Part shown: positions 54,465 through 63,977 of the stretch, piece by piece | Numbering within the stretch: position 1 is the stretch's first letter | How the letters are laid out: every line of letters begins with the position of its first letter | NCBI GenBank assembly: GCA_017433825.1 | Contig: JAFRGL010000025.1 | Coordinates: 162,247 to 226,246 of the forward strand | Length of the DNA stretch: 64,000 bases | Reading direction: 5' to 3' | DNA from: Eubacterium sp. | Lineage (GTDB): Bacteria > Bacillota > Clostridia > Lachnospirales > Lachnospiraceae | Translations under genes and position numbers: made by a program | Notes under the pieces: model-generated | What the model saw: the letters and a program-made list of their open reading frames with translations, nothing else | What the model was told of the DNA's origin: nothing | The model's database searches: none

Positions 54465-54488
54465 GGCAGGTTTCATATGAAACCTGCC
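54465..54488. terminator. Bidirectional terminator
   Basis: A perfect 24-base palindrome starting GGCAGGTTTC, A-rich on the left and T-rich on the right, between the DUF937 gene and the convergent S1 gene. Confidence 0.85.
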
Positions 54489-54512
54489 TTTATATATTAC
54501 ACGGTATTGTAA

Positions 54513-55736
54513 TTATTCTTCTACAGCTTCTTTTACGGCTTCGGCTGCTTCTTCAACTGCCTCTGCAGCCTCTTCCTTTACTTCTTCAACCGCTTCTTCT
54601 GCTGCTTCAACAGCCTCTTCCGCAGCTTCCTCAACTGCTTCTTCGGCTTCCTCGAAATACTCTTCCGGTTCTTCAGCCGGGCGGGCATTCTCCACCTTCT
54701 TCATGGAAAGGGAAATCTTGCGACCTTCCGGATTGAAGTCCACGACCTTCACGGTTACAACCTGGCCTACTTCAAGAACATCTGAAGGTTTCTCAACACG
54801 GTCTCTGGAAATCTGGGAAACATGAAGCAGGGCATCGATGCCGGGCTCCAGCTCAACAAACGCGCCGAAATCGGTCATGCGGGCAACACGGCCTTCAACC
54901 ACATTGCCGATGGCATAACGCTCTGCGGCGGTATTCCAGGGGTTCTGATCCTCGAATTTAAGGGAAAGGGCAATCTTCTTGCCGTTGATCTCTTTAATCC
55001 GTACGGTAACAGGCTGACCTACTTTCACAACCTGTCTGGGATCGTCCACGCGGCCCCAGCTCATCTCGGAAATATGCAGCAGGCCGTCAGCGCCGCCCAG
55101 GTCAACGAATGCACCGAAGCTGGTCACGTTCTTGACAGTGCCTTCCACCACGTCGCCTTCCTGAATACGGGCAAACAGGGCTTCCTGCAGGGCAGCCTTC
55201 TCGGCTTCGACAACCTGGCGCCTGTCGCCGATAATACGTCTTTTTCTGGGATTGAACTCGATGAGGACGAAGGGGATAACCTTATCCATGTATTTCTTCA
55301 GATCACGTTCGAATACATCGGATACAAGGCTTGCGGGAATGAATACCCGGGTTCCTTCACAGGTAACGCTTAAGCCGCCGTTCAGAACCTGTGTTACAGG
55401 GGCGGTAAGGATTTCCTTGTTCTCAAAGGCAGCTTCCAGGATCTTGTTGCCGCGCTCTGCAGCCAGTCTCTTGTAGCTTAAGAGGACCTGACCTTCACCG
55501 TCGTTTACCTTGAGTACCTTAACCTCAAGCGTATCACCGACTTTAACCTCCTCGGAGAGTTTTACGGCAGGATCATTTGAATACTCCTGCTTCGTAAGGA
55601 GACCGTCAGCCTTGTAGCAGATGTTCAGGATAACCATATCGTCCTTCACATCAATAACGGTTCCTTCCACTATCTCACCATTGTGGATAGTTTTGATGGA
55701 TTCATCCAATAACTGTTCAAAACTTACATCTGACAT
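54513..55736 (-). CDS. S1 RNA-binding domain protein (RpsA/YpfD-like) with acidic tail
   Basis: A 407-residue protein with four S1-type OB folds: about 20-90, 105-170, 190-260 and 275-345, the last two with [24 protein letters not shown] and [24 protein letters not shown]. Residues after 350 are an Ala/Glu/Val tail that would form an acidic helix. GAGGAGG nine bases before the ATG at 55736. The start lies 20 bases inside ispH in another frame; in other Clostridia the two are fused into one protein. It likely acts as a ribosome- or RNA-associated factor. Confidence 0.9.
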   Translation of the reverse strand: MSDVSFEQLLDESIKTIHNGEIVEGTVIDVKDDMVILNICYKADGLLTKQEYSNDPAVKLSEEVKVGDTLEVKVLKVNDGEGQVLLSYKRLAAERGNKILEAAFENKEILTAPVTQVLNGGLSVTCEGTRVFIPASLVSDVFERDLKKYMDKVIPFVLIEFNPRKRRIIGDRRQVVEAEKAALQEALFARIQEGDVVEGTVKNVTSFGAFVDLGGADGLLHISEMSWGRVDDPRQVVKVGQPVTVRIKEINGKKIALSLKFEDQNPWNTAAERYAIGNVVEGRVARMTDFGAFVELEPGIDALLHVSQISRDRVEKPSDVLEVGQVVTVKVVDFNPEGRKISLSMKKVENARPAEEPEEYFEEAEEAVEEAAEEAVEAAEEAVEEVKEEAAEAVEEAAEAVKEAVEE

Positions 55737-56568
55737 AATTTTGAACCTCCTCAATTAAATGTTTTGGAGTAGATGCTCCCGCGGTGATACCTACGTGACA
55801 AAAAGATTGAAAAGGCTGTGTTTCCAAATCAACGAGTGTCTCAATAAAGTAACTGCATTTGCATGTGTGTTTACATATTTCGTAAAGCTTCTGGGTATTA
55901 GAGCTATGTATGTCCCCAATGACAATCATGGCATCGACTTCACCTGCAAGATTCCGGGCTTCCGTCTGCCTTGCTTCTGTAGCCTTACAAACAGTACTCC
56001 AATCCTGAATATTGTAATCCAAAGAAGCAAGAATTTCAACTATTTTTTCAAATTTTTTATAATCAAAAGTGGTCTGCGCGACAAGGGCAACAGGTGTGCT
56101 TTTGTCCAGGTTCAATGCGGTAAAATCTTCCGCGCTCTGAATGACGTAACAGGGGCCTTCCGCCCAGCCTTTAATGCCGATAACCTCCGGATGTTCAGGG
56201 TTTCCGGCAATCACCAGCGTCTTTCCTGCCCTGGTCTCTTCCGCCGCTATCCGGTGTATTTTTTCCACAAAAGGACAGGTTGCGTCAACCAGACGGATGC
56301 CCGGACGGTCCAGGCTTTCCAGAACCGCTTTTGAAACGCCATGGGAACGGATAATGACCGTGCCTTCGGCAAGTGCGGTCAGTTCTTCGTCATCCCGGAT
56401 GACGTGCACGCCCTTTTCCGCAAGTTCCTTTACCACGACTTCATTATGAATAATCGGACCGTAGGTATATACCGGAAGAGGGCTTTCCTCGATCTGCCTG
56501 TAAACGGTGTCCACCGCCCTTTTTACGCCGAAGCAGAATCCGGCGGTTTCGGCTACGGTAACCTTCAT
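55717..56568 (-). CDS. ispH: 4-hydroxy-3-methylbut-2-enyl diphosphate reductase
   Basis: A 283-residue iron-sulfur enzyme for the last step of the MEP isoprenoid pathway, making IPP and DMAPP. Cluster cysteines are Cys12 (AGFCFGVKRA), Cys98 (DATCPFVEK) and Cys194 (STVCKATEARQ); His41, His76, His126 and Glu128 fit the substrate site. It overlaps cmk by four bases and the S1 gene by 20. Confidence 0.97.
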   Translation of the reverse strand: MKVTVAETAGFCFGVKRAVDTVYRQIEESPLPVYTYGPIIHNEVVVKELAEKGVHVIRDDEELTALAEGTVIIRSHGVSKAVLESLDRPGIRLVDATCPFVEKIHRIAAEETRAGKTLVIAGNPEHPEVIGIKGWAEGPCYVIQSAEDFTALNLDKSTPVALVAQTTFDYKKFEKIVEILASLDYNIQDWSTVCKATEARQTEARNLAGEVDAMIVIGDIHSSNTQKLYEICKHTCKCSYFIETLVDLETQPFQSFCHVGITAGASTPKHLIEEVQNYVRCKF

Positions 56569-57236
56569 CTGTTTTTCCTTAGTTCATAGATCGCACGGAT
56601 GACGGCCAGTGTTTCCGGAATGGTCAGGTTCGTGGAGTCCACCACGATGCCGTCCTTCGCCTTCTTTAAGGGAGAAGCTTCCCTGGTCGTATCCTGGATA
56701 TCACGCTGCTTCATTTCCTCGAGAACCGTATCGAAATCCGGGTTCCCGCCTTTTTCCCGCAGCTGTTTTACCCGCCGCATGGCTCTTTCTTCCACGTCCG
56801 CGGTCAGGTAGATCTTCATCTGCGCGTCCGGCAGCACCACTGTACCGATGTCACGGCCGTCCATGATGACGTCCATGTCCGCGGCCAGCGCCTGCTGCAG
56901 GGCCACCATTCTTTCCCTTACTTCCGGAAATACGCTGATGGCGGAGGCCAGGTTCCCGCAGCGCTCGGTACGGATATCGGAGGAGACATCTTTCCCGTTC
57001 AGGAAAATATGCTGATCCCCGTCAAGAAAACGTACGGAAATATCGGAGCGTTCACACAGCCCGATACGCTCCTCTTCTGTCTCGGGCCACCTGCCTTCCA
57101 GGTCGGAAGCCAGGCCTAAGGTCCGGTACATGGCGCCGGTATCCAGGTAAGTAAAAGCCAGTTCCCTTGCCAGTTCCTTTGCAATGGAGCTTTTTCCCGC
57201 TCCCGCAGGACCGTCAATCGCAATCTGAAATCCCAT
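56565..57236 (-). CDS. cmk: Cytidylate kinase
   Basis: A 223-residue kinase phosphorylating CMP and dCMP. It has the Walker loop IDGPAGAGKSSIAK, LDTGAMYRTLGL and VIMDGRDIGTVVLPDAQMK. ATG at 57236 has AAGGAGAGG upstream and lies 23 bases inside the flavoprotein gene; an in-frame longer start is rejected. The cmk - ispH - S1 order is common in Clostridia. Confidence 0.96.
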   Translation of the reverse strand: MGFQIAIDGPAGAGKSSIAKELARELAFTYLDTGAMYRTLGLASDLEGRWPETEEERIGLCERSDISVRFLDGDQHIFLNGKDVSSDIRTERCGNLASAISVFPEVRERMVALQQALAADMDVIMDGRDIGTVVLPDAQMKIYLTADVEERAMRRVKQLREKGGNPDFDTVLEEMKQRDIQDTTREASPLKKAKDGIVVDSTNLTIPETLAVIRAIYELRKNR

Positions 57237-58455
57237 TTTTCCTCTCCTTTTCCAAAACCGCCTGCACGGCCGCATAAGCTGTGGACCAGGCTATCTGAAG
57301 GTTGTAGCCGCCCGTCAGGGCGTCCACGTCCAGTTCTTCACCGATAAAATAGATATTCTCCCTTGCTTTCGATTCCATGGTCTTCGGGTTCACCTCGGAA
57401 ACCTTAATACCGCCCTGGGTGATGACGGCTTCCGCAAAACTGCGGAGGCCGGTAATCGTGAAAGGAAACGCCTTGATAAGGGATACGAAATCCTGCCGCA
57501 TGGCTCGGGTTACCGCATTTACCGGGCAGTCCGCGTCAATGGAAGCGCACTCCACGATAACAGGCACAAGCTTTGCCGGGAAAAGCGCAGAAAGCGCGTT
57601 CTTGAACTGACGGTTTTTGTACATGTCGAATTCCCTGACCAGCCTCTTTTCCAGCGCTTCCGCATCCAGTGCCGGCTTAAAATCCAGATAAGCGGTCAGT
57701 TCACCCTTCTCCAGTTCCTTTCCGACAACCGACGAAGCGGTAAGCCCCAAAGGCCCGCTGATACCGAAATGCGTAAACATCATTTCGCCGAAAGCATGAT
57801 ACAGTTCCTTTTTCCCTTTTTTAACCGTCAGGGTGCAGTTTTTCAATGACAGTCCCTGCAGCTTCGGGATAAAGTCTTCCTTTGTTTCCAGCGGCACCAG
57901 AGCCGGGCGCGTATCCGTCACCTTCATGCCCAGCTCGCCTGCGAACCGGTAGCCGTCTCCCGTAGAACCCGTGGAAGGATAGGAAAGCCCGCCGCAGGCA
58001 ATGACAACCGGCGTGTCCGGTGACAGTTCCGCTTTCTCTGCAAGGTCATCGAAGGAGGATATTTCCGTGTTAAGGTGAACCCTCACCCCGTTTTTCCTCA
58101 GCCTTTTCTCCAGCGCCTTAATCACGTCCGAGGAATGATCGCTATCCGGAAATGCCCGTCTTCCCCGCTCCACCTTGGTTTTCAGTCCGAGGCCTTCGAA
58201 AAACGCCATGGTATCCGCAGGGGTAAAGCCGTAAATGCTGCTGTACATGAATTTCCGGCTGCTGATGACATTTTCCAGGAATTCTTCCGGCGTGCATGCG
58301 TTGGTGAAGTTGCACCTGCCCTTACCGGTAATGAAAAGCTTTTTGCCCAGCTTTTCATTTTTCTCGAAAAGATCAACCTGCATGCCCGCATCGGAAGCAA
58401 AGACAGCAGCAGCCATCCCGGCCGCGCCGCCGCCCACAATTACCAGCCTGTTCAT
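57214..58455 (-). CDS. HI0933/YhiN-family FAD-dependent oxidoreductase
   Basis: A 413-residue flavoprotein. The FAD-binding start is LVIVGGGAAGMAAAVFASDAG, followed by GKKLFITGKGRCNFTNAC and ACGGLSYPSTGSTGDGY, and the end NLQIAWSTAYAAVQA. Substrate unknown. It overlaps the RpiR gene by four bases. Conserved next to cmk in Clostridia. Confidence 0.9.
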   Translation of the reverse strand: MNRLVIVGGGAAGMAAAVFASDAGMQVDLFEKNEKLGKKLFITGKGRCNFTNACTPEEFLENVISSRKFMYSSIYGFTPADTMAFFEGLGLKTKVERGRRAFPDSDHSSDVIKALEKRLRKNGVRVHLNTEISSFDDLAEKAELSPDTPVVIACGGLSYPSTGSTGDGYRFAGELGMKVTDTRPALVPLETKEDFIPKLQGLSLKNCTLTVKKGKKELYHAFGEMMFTHFGISGPLGLTASSVVGKELEKGELTAYLDFKPALDAEALEKRLVREFDMYKNRQFKNALSALFPAKLVPVIVECASIDADCPVNAVTRAMRQDFVSLIKAFPFTITGLRSFAEAVITQGGIKVSEVNPKTMESKARENIYFIGEELDVDALTGGYNLQIAWSTAYAAVQAVLEKERKNGISDCD

Positions 58456-59366
58456 TCATCCACGTCCTCTTTGATGGCCAGGCGCTCATTGATGGAATCC
58501 ATGTCGTCCTTGCTGTACACCTGATATTCCTCCCAGAGCTTCTCCATGGTCAGGAGGGTGTCCACCACATGATCCTTTCTCTCCATGCACAGGGTCACGA
58601 TAAGCGCATTGATAAGGCTTAAAGGCGCTACCAGGGAATCAACGATGGAAGCCATATCGCTTCTGGCAATCAGGTTGCAGGACGAATACAGGTTCAGCGG
58701 GGAATGAATGCTGTCCGTGATGGCAATCACCCTGGCGTTCCGGTTGTTGGCGAATTCCAGGGCCTTTAATGTCCGCATGGAGTACCGCGGAAAACTGATG
58801 CCGATGACCACATCCTCATTCGTAAGCCGCACCATCTGCTCGAAAATTTCACTGGAATTGCTGGTGGAAACCAGACGCACGTCATCCAGCACCTGGTTCA
58901 GATAGAAGGAAAGGAACGCGGCCAGAGGCGCACAGCTCCTGATGCCGATGACATACACCCTTTTGGCTGCGAGAATGGTCTCCACGGCCGTTTTGAACAT
59001 TTCACGGTCGCAGTGCTCGAGGGTTTTCCTGATTTTCTCAACGTCGGAAAGCATCACCTTGTCCAGTATTTCCGACTCGGAAATATTGCCGTAGGTGACT
59101 TCCATCCTTTCCACGGAATTCAGCCGGTTCATAATCATGCCTTCCAGCTCCCGGCGGAATTCCGGATAACCGGAATAGCCCAGGCTCACGGCAAAACGGA
59201 CAGCCGTGGATTCGGAAACCCCCGCGCTTTCCGCCAGCCTGCTGGCTGTCATGAACACAGCCTGCTCATAATGGTTTTCTATAAAATCCGCAATCTTTTT
59301 CTGGCCCTTTGAAAAGCTTTTGTAGTTCTGGGAAATTCTGGAAAACAGGCCTTTGCTTCTGTCCAT
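58452..59366 (-). CDS. RpiR/MurR-family transcriptional regulator
   Basis: A 304-residue regulator with an N-terminal helix-turn-helix (ASRLAESAGVSESTAVRFAVSLG, about 40-65) and a SIS sugar-phosphate-binding domain (about 120-260, VYVIGIRSCAPLA, SFPRYSMRTLKALEFA). It starts directly after the GH3 stop with GGAG before it, so it probably responds to a sugar phosphate from the GH3 product and may control the GH3 gene. Confidence 0.9.
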   Translation of the reverse strand: MDRSKGLFSRISQNYKSFSKGQKKIADFIENHYEQAVFMTASRLAESAGVSESTAVRFAVSLGYSGYPEFRRELEGMIMNRLNSVERMEVTYGNISESEILDKVMLSDVEKIRKTLEHCDREMFKTAVETILAAKRVYVIGIRSCAPLAAFLSFYLNQVLDDVRLVSTSNSSEIFEQMVRLTNEDVVIGISFPRYSMRTLKALEFANNRNARVIAITDSIHSPLNLYSSCNLIARSDMASIVDSLVAPLSLINALIVTLCMERKDHVVDTLLTMEKLWEEYQVYSKDDMDSINERLAIKEDVDE

Positions 59367-61649
59367 TTATTTTACTCCTTTCCCGCTGCGGGTGATTTTA
59401 CCGATAAATGCCATTGTTTTTCTGACCGTGGCAAGCCTTATCCTGCCGCCTGCACCCAAAGGTATCTGCCTGACAGGCGTATCCACCACCAGGTCGAAAA
59501 CCCGGCCCTCCGGTACAAAATCCGTTTTAATGTTCGCCGTGGCCTTACGCAGGAACTTCAGTATCTTCCTGCCAACTGCCGAGCCATCCAGATCGCCTAA
59601 GGAGCTGTTCAGTCCCGGACGGACGCGGCTGTCCAGATCCTCATACACATGCACCGGCTCACAGGCAAGCGGCCGGAAAAAGTCCGCTGTCAGTTCGATC
59701 CCTTTGGAAAGACGGATATCCGAAAAGCTCGCGCCGATGTAAAAGCCGTAGCTGCCTCCTCCGGAAGCCCAGCCTTTCCGTTCCGTATCATAGACGGCCA
59801 GGTCTTCCAAAGACAGCCGGACCGTAACTTCCGATTTCTCCTTCGGTGCCAGACGCACCTTTCCGTATCCGGCCAGCGTGCGGTATCCGGGCTCTTTGTA
59901 TGAAGAAACATACAGCTGCCAGGCTTCCCTGCCTTCCCGTTCCCCGGTATTTTCAATGGTAAAGGAAAGGGTCACGCCTTCTCCGTCCGCTTCCGTTCTT
60001 AAGGTTTCATAGGCAAAAGACGTATAGGAAAGGCCGTGTCCGAAGCAGAACGCAGGCTGATGGCCTTCCTTTTCATAGTGCCGGTAACCCACATAAACGT
60101 CTTCGCCGTACACGGCGTCGTTTTCCCTGGAGGGAAAACTGTCCCTCGCGGGCAGATGTTTATGTGCCGCGGGAAATGTCTCCGACAGCTTGCCGGAAGG
60201 ATTCTCCGTACCGAACAGGATATCCGTAACGGCGGAACCGAAAGCGCCGCCAGGCAGATAAGCCATAAGTATGGCGCCGGCTTTATCCTTAAAAGGCATG
60301 ATAACAGGAGCCCCGGCAGTCAGGACTACGATGGTATCCGGATTGGCTTCGCAAAGCCTGTCAATCAGCCTCACCTGGCTTGAAGGCAGGGAAAGGTGAT
60401 CCCTGTCCAGTCCTTCACTTTCAAACTGTTCCGGAAGCCCGGCAAAAACCACCACCTTGTCATATTCCCGTGCGGCAGAGACTGCCTCCTTTGCCAGCTT
60501 TTCATTTTCCTCTTCAGGAGCCGTAATGCCGTACCCTTTCAGGTACCGTATTTCCTGCCCTTCCTTTTTCAGGAAATGCCAGGGCGGTTCCACGTGAAGC
60601 ATGTTTACCCTGCTGCTTCCGCTTCCCTGGTACCGGGGATGCTTTGCCATATCCCCCACCACCAGGATTCTCTCATCCCGGGAAAGGGGAAGGCAGCCTT
60701 TATTTGTCAGCAGTATCATGGACGATACAGCCGCTTCCCTGGCCAGATCATGATGGGCATTATAATCGCATTCGTAAGGCATATGCCGGTTTTTTTCCGC
60801 CTTTTCGTCCAATGCCAGCACTCTTCCGGCGATTTCATTCAGGCGGTCTTCGGAAAGCCTGCCGTTTTCCGCCTGCTCATTCAGGTAATCCTCGTGCCGG
60901 TTTACGCCGCCGGGCATTTCCACATCAAGGCCGGCATTAAAAGAAGTTACATGCCTTCTTATGGCGCCCCAGTCGGACATCACGATGCCGGGAAACTTCA
61001 GCTCATCTCTTAAATAATCGTTGAGAAGCCATTTGTTTTCGCAGCAGTACCTGCCGTTCAGCCGGTTGTACGCTGCCATAAAGGCAGCGGGTTCCGAAAG
61101 CTTTGTGATAATTGCAAAAGCCTTCAGATATATCTCATGCAGTGCCCTTTCGGAAATCACGGAATTGCTTTTCGTCCGGCGTGTCTCCTGGTTATTTCCG
61201 GCAAAATGCTTGACACAGCTCATCACATGCGCTTCCGAAAGGCCGTTTACATATGATGCCGCCATCGTGCCGGTAAGATACGGATCTTCGGAAAAATATT
61301 CAAAATTCCTGCCGCCTAAGGGATTTCTCTTGATATTCACGGCCGGACCCAGAAGCATGTCGCATCCCTGGTCGCGGCATTCCTCACCTATGGCTTTGCC
61401 GATTTTTCCGGCAAGTTCCCTGTCAAAGCTTGCAGCCATGGCGGCTTCGCAGGGAAAACCCGTCGCGCTGCAGCTTCCCTTTTTCGCCATGTAAGTGGCA
61501 TTCTTCCTCTGCTTCCTGAGGCCCGAAGGCCCGTCGGATACATGTATTCCTTCTATTTCGTACCTGGGCAGAGCGCCGAACGTCCAGTAGCCGGTGCCGG
61601 CCGCCAGGGATATCTTGTCATGAACGGAGATTTTTGACAGTGAAACCAT
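59367..61649 (-). CDS. Glycoside hydrolase family 3
   Basis: A 760-residue intracellular glycosidase without signal peptide. The barrel has KHFAGNN (147-153) and the nucleophile Asp226 in VMSDWGA; the acid/base lies in the second domain; a fibronectin III-like part (about 530-660) and about 100 extra C-terminal residues follow. Usual activities are beta-glucosidase or beta-xylosidase on imported oligosaccharides. It begins the minus-strand unit that runs to the S1 gene, behind the promoter 61728-61756. Confidence 0.93.
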   Translation of the reverse strand: MVSLSKISVHDKISLAAGTGYWTFGALPRYEIEGIHVSDGPSGLRKQRKNATYMAKKGSCSATGFPCEAAMAASFDRELAGKIGKAIGEECRDQGCDMLLGPAVNIKRNPLGGRNFEYFSEDPYLTGTMAASYVNGLSEAHVMSCVKHFAGNNQETRRTKSNSVISERALHEIYLKAFAIITKLSEPAAFMAAYNRLNGRYCCENKWLLNDYLRDELKFPGIVMSDWGAIRRHVTSFNAGLDVEMPGGVNRHEDYLNEQAENGRLSEDRLNEIAGRVLALDEKAEKNRHMPYECDYNAHHDLAREAAVSSMILLTNKGCLPLSRDERILVVGDMAKHPRYQGSGSSRVNMLHVEPPWHFLKKEGQEIRYLKGYGITAPEEENEKLAKEAVSAAREYDKVVVFAGLPEQFESEGLDRDHLSLPSSQVRLIDRLCEANPDTIVVLTAGAPVIMPFKDKAGAILMAYLPGGAFGSAVTDILFGTENPSGKLSETFPAAHKHLPARDSFPSRENDAVYGEDVYVGYRHYEKEGHQPAFCFGHGLSYTSFAYETLRTEADGEGVTLSFTIENTGEREGREAWQLYVSSYKEPGYRTLAGYGKVRLAPKEKSEVTVRLSLEDLAVYDTERKGWASGGGSYGFYIGASFSDIRLSKGIELTADFFRPLACEPVHVYEDLDSRVRPGLNSSLGDLDGSAVGRKILKFLRKATANIKTDFVPEGRVFDLVVDTPVRQIPLGAGGRIRLATVRKTMAFIGKITRSGKGVK

Positions 61650-61727
61650 CTTCCAGCCCTTCCATCCTTTTCAAAAAATGAGGCCTGTAAAAACATACAG
61701 TTACCGTATTTTACCCTCATCTGATAT

Positions 61728-61756
61728 AGTGTATCCGTTCAGGTTTTGTTTGTCAA
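61728..61756 (-). promoter_or_regulatory. Promoter of the GH3 gene
   Basis: On the minus strand a perfect TTGACA (61751-61756) and TACACT (61728-61733), spacer 17. It overlaps the divergent promoter's -35 box. Confidence 0.7.
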
Positions 61757-61778
61757 TTTCCTTTCTATCTGCTATGAT
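61750..61778 (+). promoter_or_regulatory. Promoter of the glycosyltransferase gene
   Basis: TTGTCA (61750-61755) and TATGAT (61773-61778), spacer 17. Five bases are shared with the GH3 -35 box, so polymerase cannot occupy both. Confidence 0.65.
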
Positions 61779-61827
61779 GTAATTTGAAATAAGCATCATA
61801 AATCTCTTTACTGTGAGGTTTTTTTAT

Positions 61828-63084
61828 TTGACAACGGGATTTCATATAATAAGGGGTATAATCGAAAATCTGTTTCTCCTGTTCTTCCTTTATCGGGCCG
61901 TATTCTTTGTGGCCGCACTGGTAAAAAAGCCGGAGAAATACAAGGCGCGCCGGGCCCACCGGTATGCGCTGTTAATCTGTGCGAAGAATGAACACGCAGT
62001 TCTCGGGAAGCTGATTCACAGCCTGCAGGATATGGACTATCCGAAAGACCGGTACAGCATCTTCGTAGTGGCCGACAACTGTTCGGACTCCACAGCGGAC
62101 GTTGCCAGACGTGCAGGGGTTATCGTGTACGAACGCACGGATTTGAACCGGCGCGGGAAAGGCTATGCCTTGCGTTTCCTTCTTCGGCGTATCAAGGCGG
62201 ATTTCGGCTTCAATGCCTATGACGGCTACGCTGTTTTCGACGCGGACAACCTGGTTCATAAGAAGTATCTTTCAGAAATCAATAAAATGTTCGACAATGG
62301 CTGCCGCATCATCACCCCCTACAGGGGATCGAAAAATTTCGCATCCTCCTGGGTCAGCGGCTGCTCCTCCCTCTGGTTCATGATCAAATCCGGCCTGTTA
62401 AACTGTCCGCGGACGCTTCTGTCCGTCGGCTGCCCTGTAAGCGGAACCGGTTTCGTCATGCACCGGGATATCGTAAAAAGAATCGCGGGATGGAAATATT
62501 TCTCCCTTGCGGAAAACATGGAATTCTCGGCAGACCAGCTGCTTTCCGGCGAACGGGCCGTTTACTGCCCTTCCGCCGTCGTCTACGACGAACAGCCCGT
62601 ACGTTTCGTTGATTCCTGGACACAGCGGATGCGCTGGGTAAAGGGCTACTACCAGGTTTCCGGCAAATACGGCCTTAAGCTGCTCAAATACATGTTCAAA
62701 GGCGTCTTCACCTGTTATGACATAGGCGTTACCCTGGCTGCCGGCTGGCTGTTTATCGCCGGCTGTGTGCTCACCCTGGTGATCAACAGCTTTGAATACG
62801 GTTTCGGCACGCCGGAATACGGCGTACTCATCGGCCATACCATTATCCGGAACATTATCATCTTCTATATCATCCATCTGGTTTATGCCATTGTCACCGT
62901 TGTGACGGACATGAAACGGATTTACTGCCCGCCCTTAAGAAAGCTGGAATATATTATCCTCTATCCTGTATTTGTGTTCACCTACATCCCGATGGCTTTC
63001 CTGGCGCCCTTCATGCCCGCCAGATGGCTGCAGGTAAAACACAATATCAGCATCAGTACGAAAGAGCTGCATAAAGTGCAATGA
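61828..63084 (+). CDS. Family 2 glycosyltransferase, membrane-bound
   Basis: A 418-residue processive-type glycosyltransferase. One N-terminal span (about 8-32) precedes the GT-A domain with DNCSDST (83-89), DAD (138-140) and QRMRW; three or four spans follow in the last 140 residues. Likely makes a surface polysaccharide. Start TTG at 61828 is chosen because GAGG stands before it; GTG at 61813 is possible but has no ribosome site. Confidence 0.88.
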   Translation: MTTGFHIIRGIIENLFLLFFLYRAVFFVAALVKKPEKYKARRAHRYALLICAKNEHAVLGKLIHSLQDMDYPKDRYSIFVVADNCSDSTADVARRAGVIVYERTDLNRRGKGYALRFLLRRIKADFGFNAYDGYAVFDADNLVHKKYLSEINKMFDNGCRIITPYRGSKNFASSWVSGCSSLWFMIKSGLLNCPRTLLSVGCPVSGTGFVMHRDIVKRIAGWKYFSLAENMEFSADQLLSGERAVYCPSAVVYDEQPVRFVDSWTQRMRWVKGYYQVSGKYGLKLLKYMFKGVFTCYDIGVTLAAGWLFIAGCVLTLVINSFEYGFGTPEYGVLIGHTIIRNIIIFYIIHLVYAIVTVVTDMKRIYCPPLRKLEYIILYPVFVFTYIPMAFLAPFMPARWLQVKHNISISTKELHKVQ

Positions 63085-63100
63085 AATATGTAAGGAGAAA

Positions 63101-63898
63101 ATGATGAAAAAAGCAATTTTTCAGCCCATCAAACTGGGTCCGGTGACTGTCAAAAACCGGATCGAAGTCGCCCCGGCCGCACCTTTCCTGACCAATCACA
63201 ATGGTACGGTTTCCCGGGAATTCTTCGACTATACCATGAACCTGGCCAAATCCGGCGCAGGTATCGTCACCATCGGCGTATCCAATGTCAATCCGGAAAC
63301 AAGGCCCATGGGCGGCAGATGCCTTAATGTGGGTTCCCCCATGGTCATCTCCGGCCTGAACGAACTGGCGGAAGGCATCAAAGCATACGGGGCTACACCA
63401 AGCATTGAACTGGTGCACTCCGGCTACATGCTTGCTGATCCGTATGAAACAGCCAGCGGCACCACCACGGAAGAAGTGGAAAAAATCATCGCGGATTTCG
63501 CGAATGCGGCCAGGATATGCGTAACTGCAGGCTTTGAAATCATTTTCATTCACGGCGGCCACGGGAATGTTCCCGCAATGTTCTTCAACAAGAAGTTCAA
63601 CCACCGTACCGACCGGTTCGGCGGTTCATTTGAAAACAGATGCCGTTTTGCCAAGGAACTGCTTACAGCCGTGCGGGAAGCCATCGGCGGCAAGGCAGCC
63701 ATCGAATACCGTATCAGCGCGGAGGAAGTGCTGCCGGATATGACCACATTTGAAGAAACCCTGGACTTCGCAGAGGAAATCCAGGATTATATTGACCTTC
63801 TTCATGTATCCAGGGGTCTTCTGGAGGAAGACCGGCTTCTTCCCACTATCAACCCGCCTCTTTTACTGATGTGCGATAAAGAAGTAATAGAAGTGTAA
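63101..63898 (+). pseudogene. Old Yellow Enzyme family (NADH:flavin oxidoreductase) gene, truncated
   Basis: The reading frame gives 265 residues: start IFQPIKLGPVTVKNRIEVAPAA, the active-site region ELVHSGYM, FIHGGHGNVPAMFF, NHRTDRFGGSFENRCRF and VSRGLLEEDRLLPTINPP. The OYE barrel alone is about 360 residues, and 2,4-dienoyl-CoA reductase or bile-acid enzymes add about 300 more. After residue about 253 the sequence leaves the family and ends 12 codons later. The remaining 102 bases contain hairpins. It is therefore probably a gene broken by an insertion or deletion. ATG at 63104 (spacing six from AAGGAG) is an alternative start. Confidence 0.75.
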
Positions 63899-63912
63899 AA
63901 AATTTTGCCGTT

Positions 63913-63945
63913 CCTATCCGGCACTTGCGCATTGTGTCGGATAGG
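63913..63945. repeat. Hairpin downstream of the truncated OYE gene
   Basis: Twelve-base arms (63913-63924 starting CCTATCCG; 63934-63945 ending GGATAGG) with one mismatch and a nine-base loop. No T-run follows. Confidence 0.65.
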
Positions 63946-63960
63946 TCGGGCGGTTATTCG

Positions 63961-63977
63961 GGCAAGTCCACCTTGCC
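63961..63977. repeat. Second small hairpin at the right edge
   Basis: GGCAAG, five-base loop, CTTGCC. Its place next to the previous hairpin and a broken gene recalls the subterminal hairpins of IS200/IS605-type elements, but no transposase is within the window. Confidence 0.55.

Noticed and set aside
55717-55736. Frameshift error splitting an IspH-S1 fusion
   Set aside because: Both genes have complete ends: S1 has its own strong GAGGAGG site and a normal start, so separate genes are the better reading.
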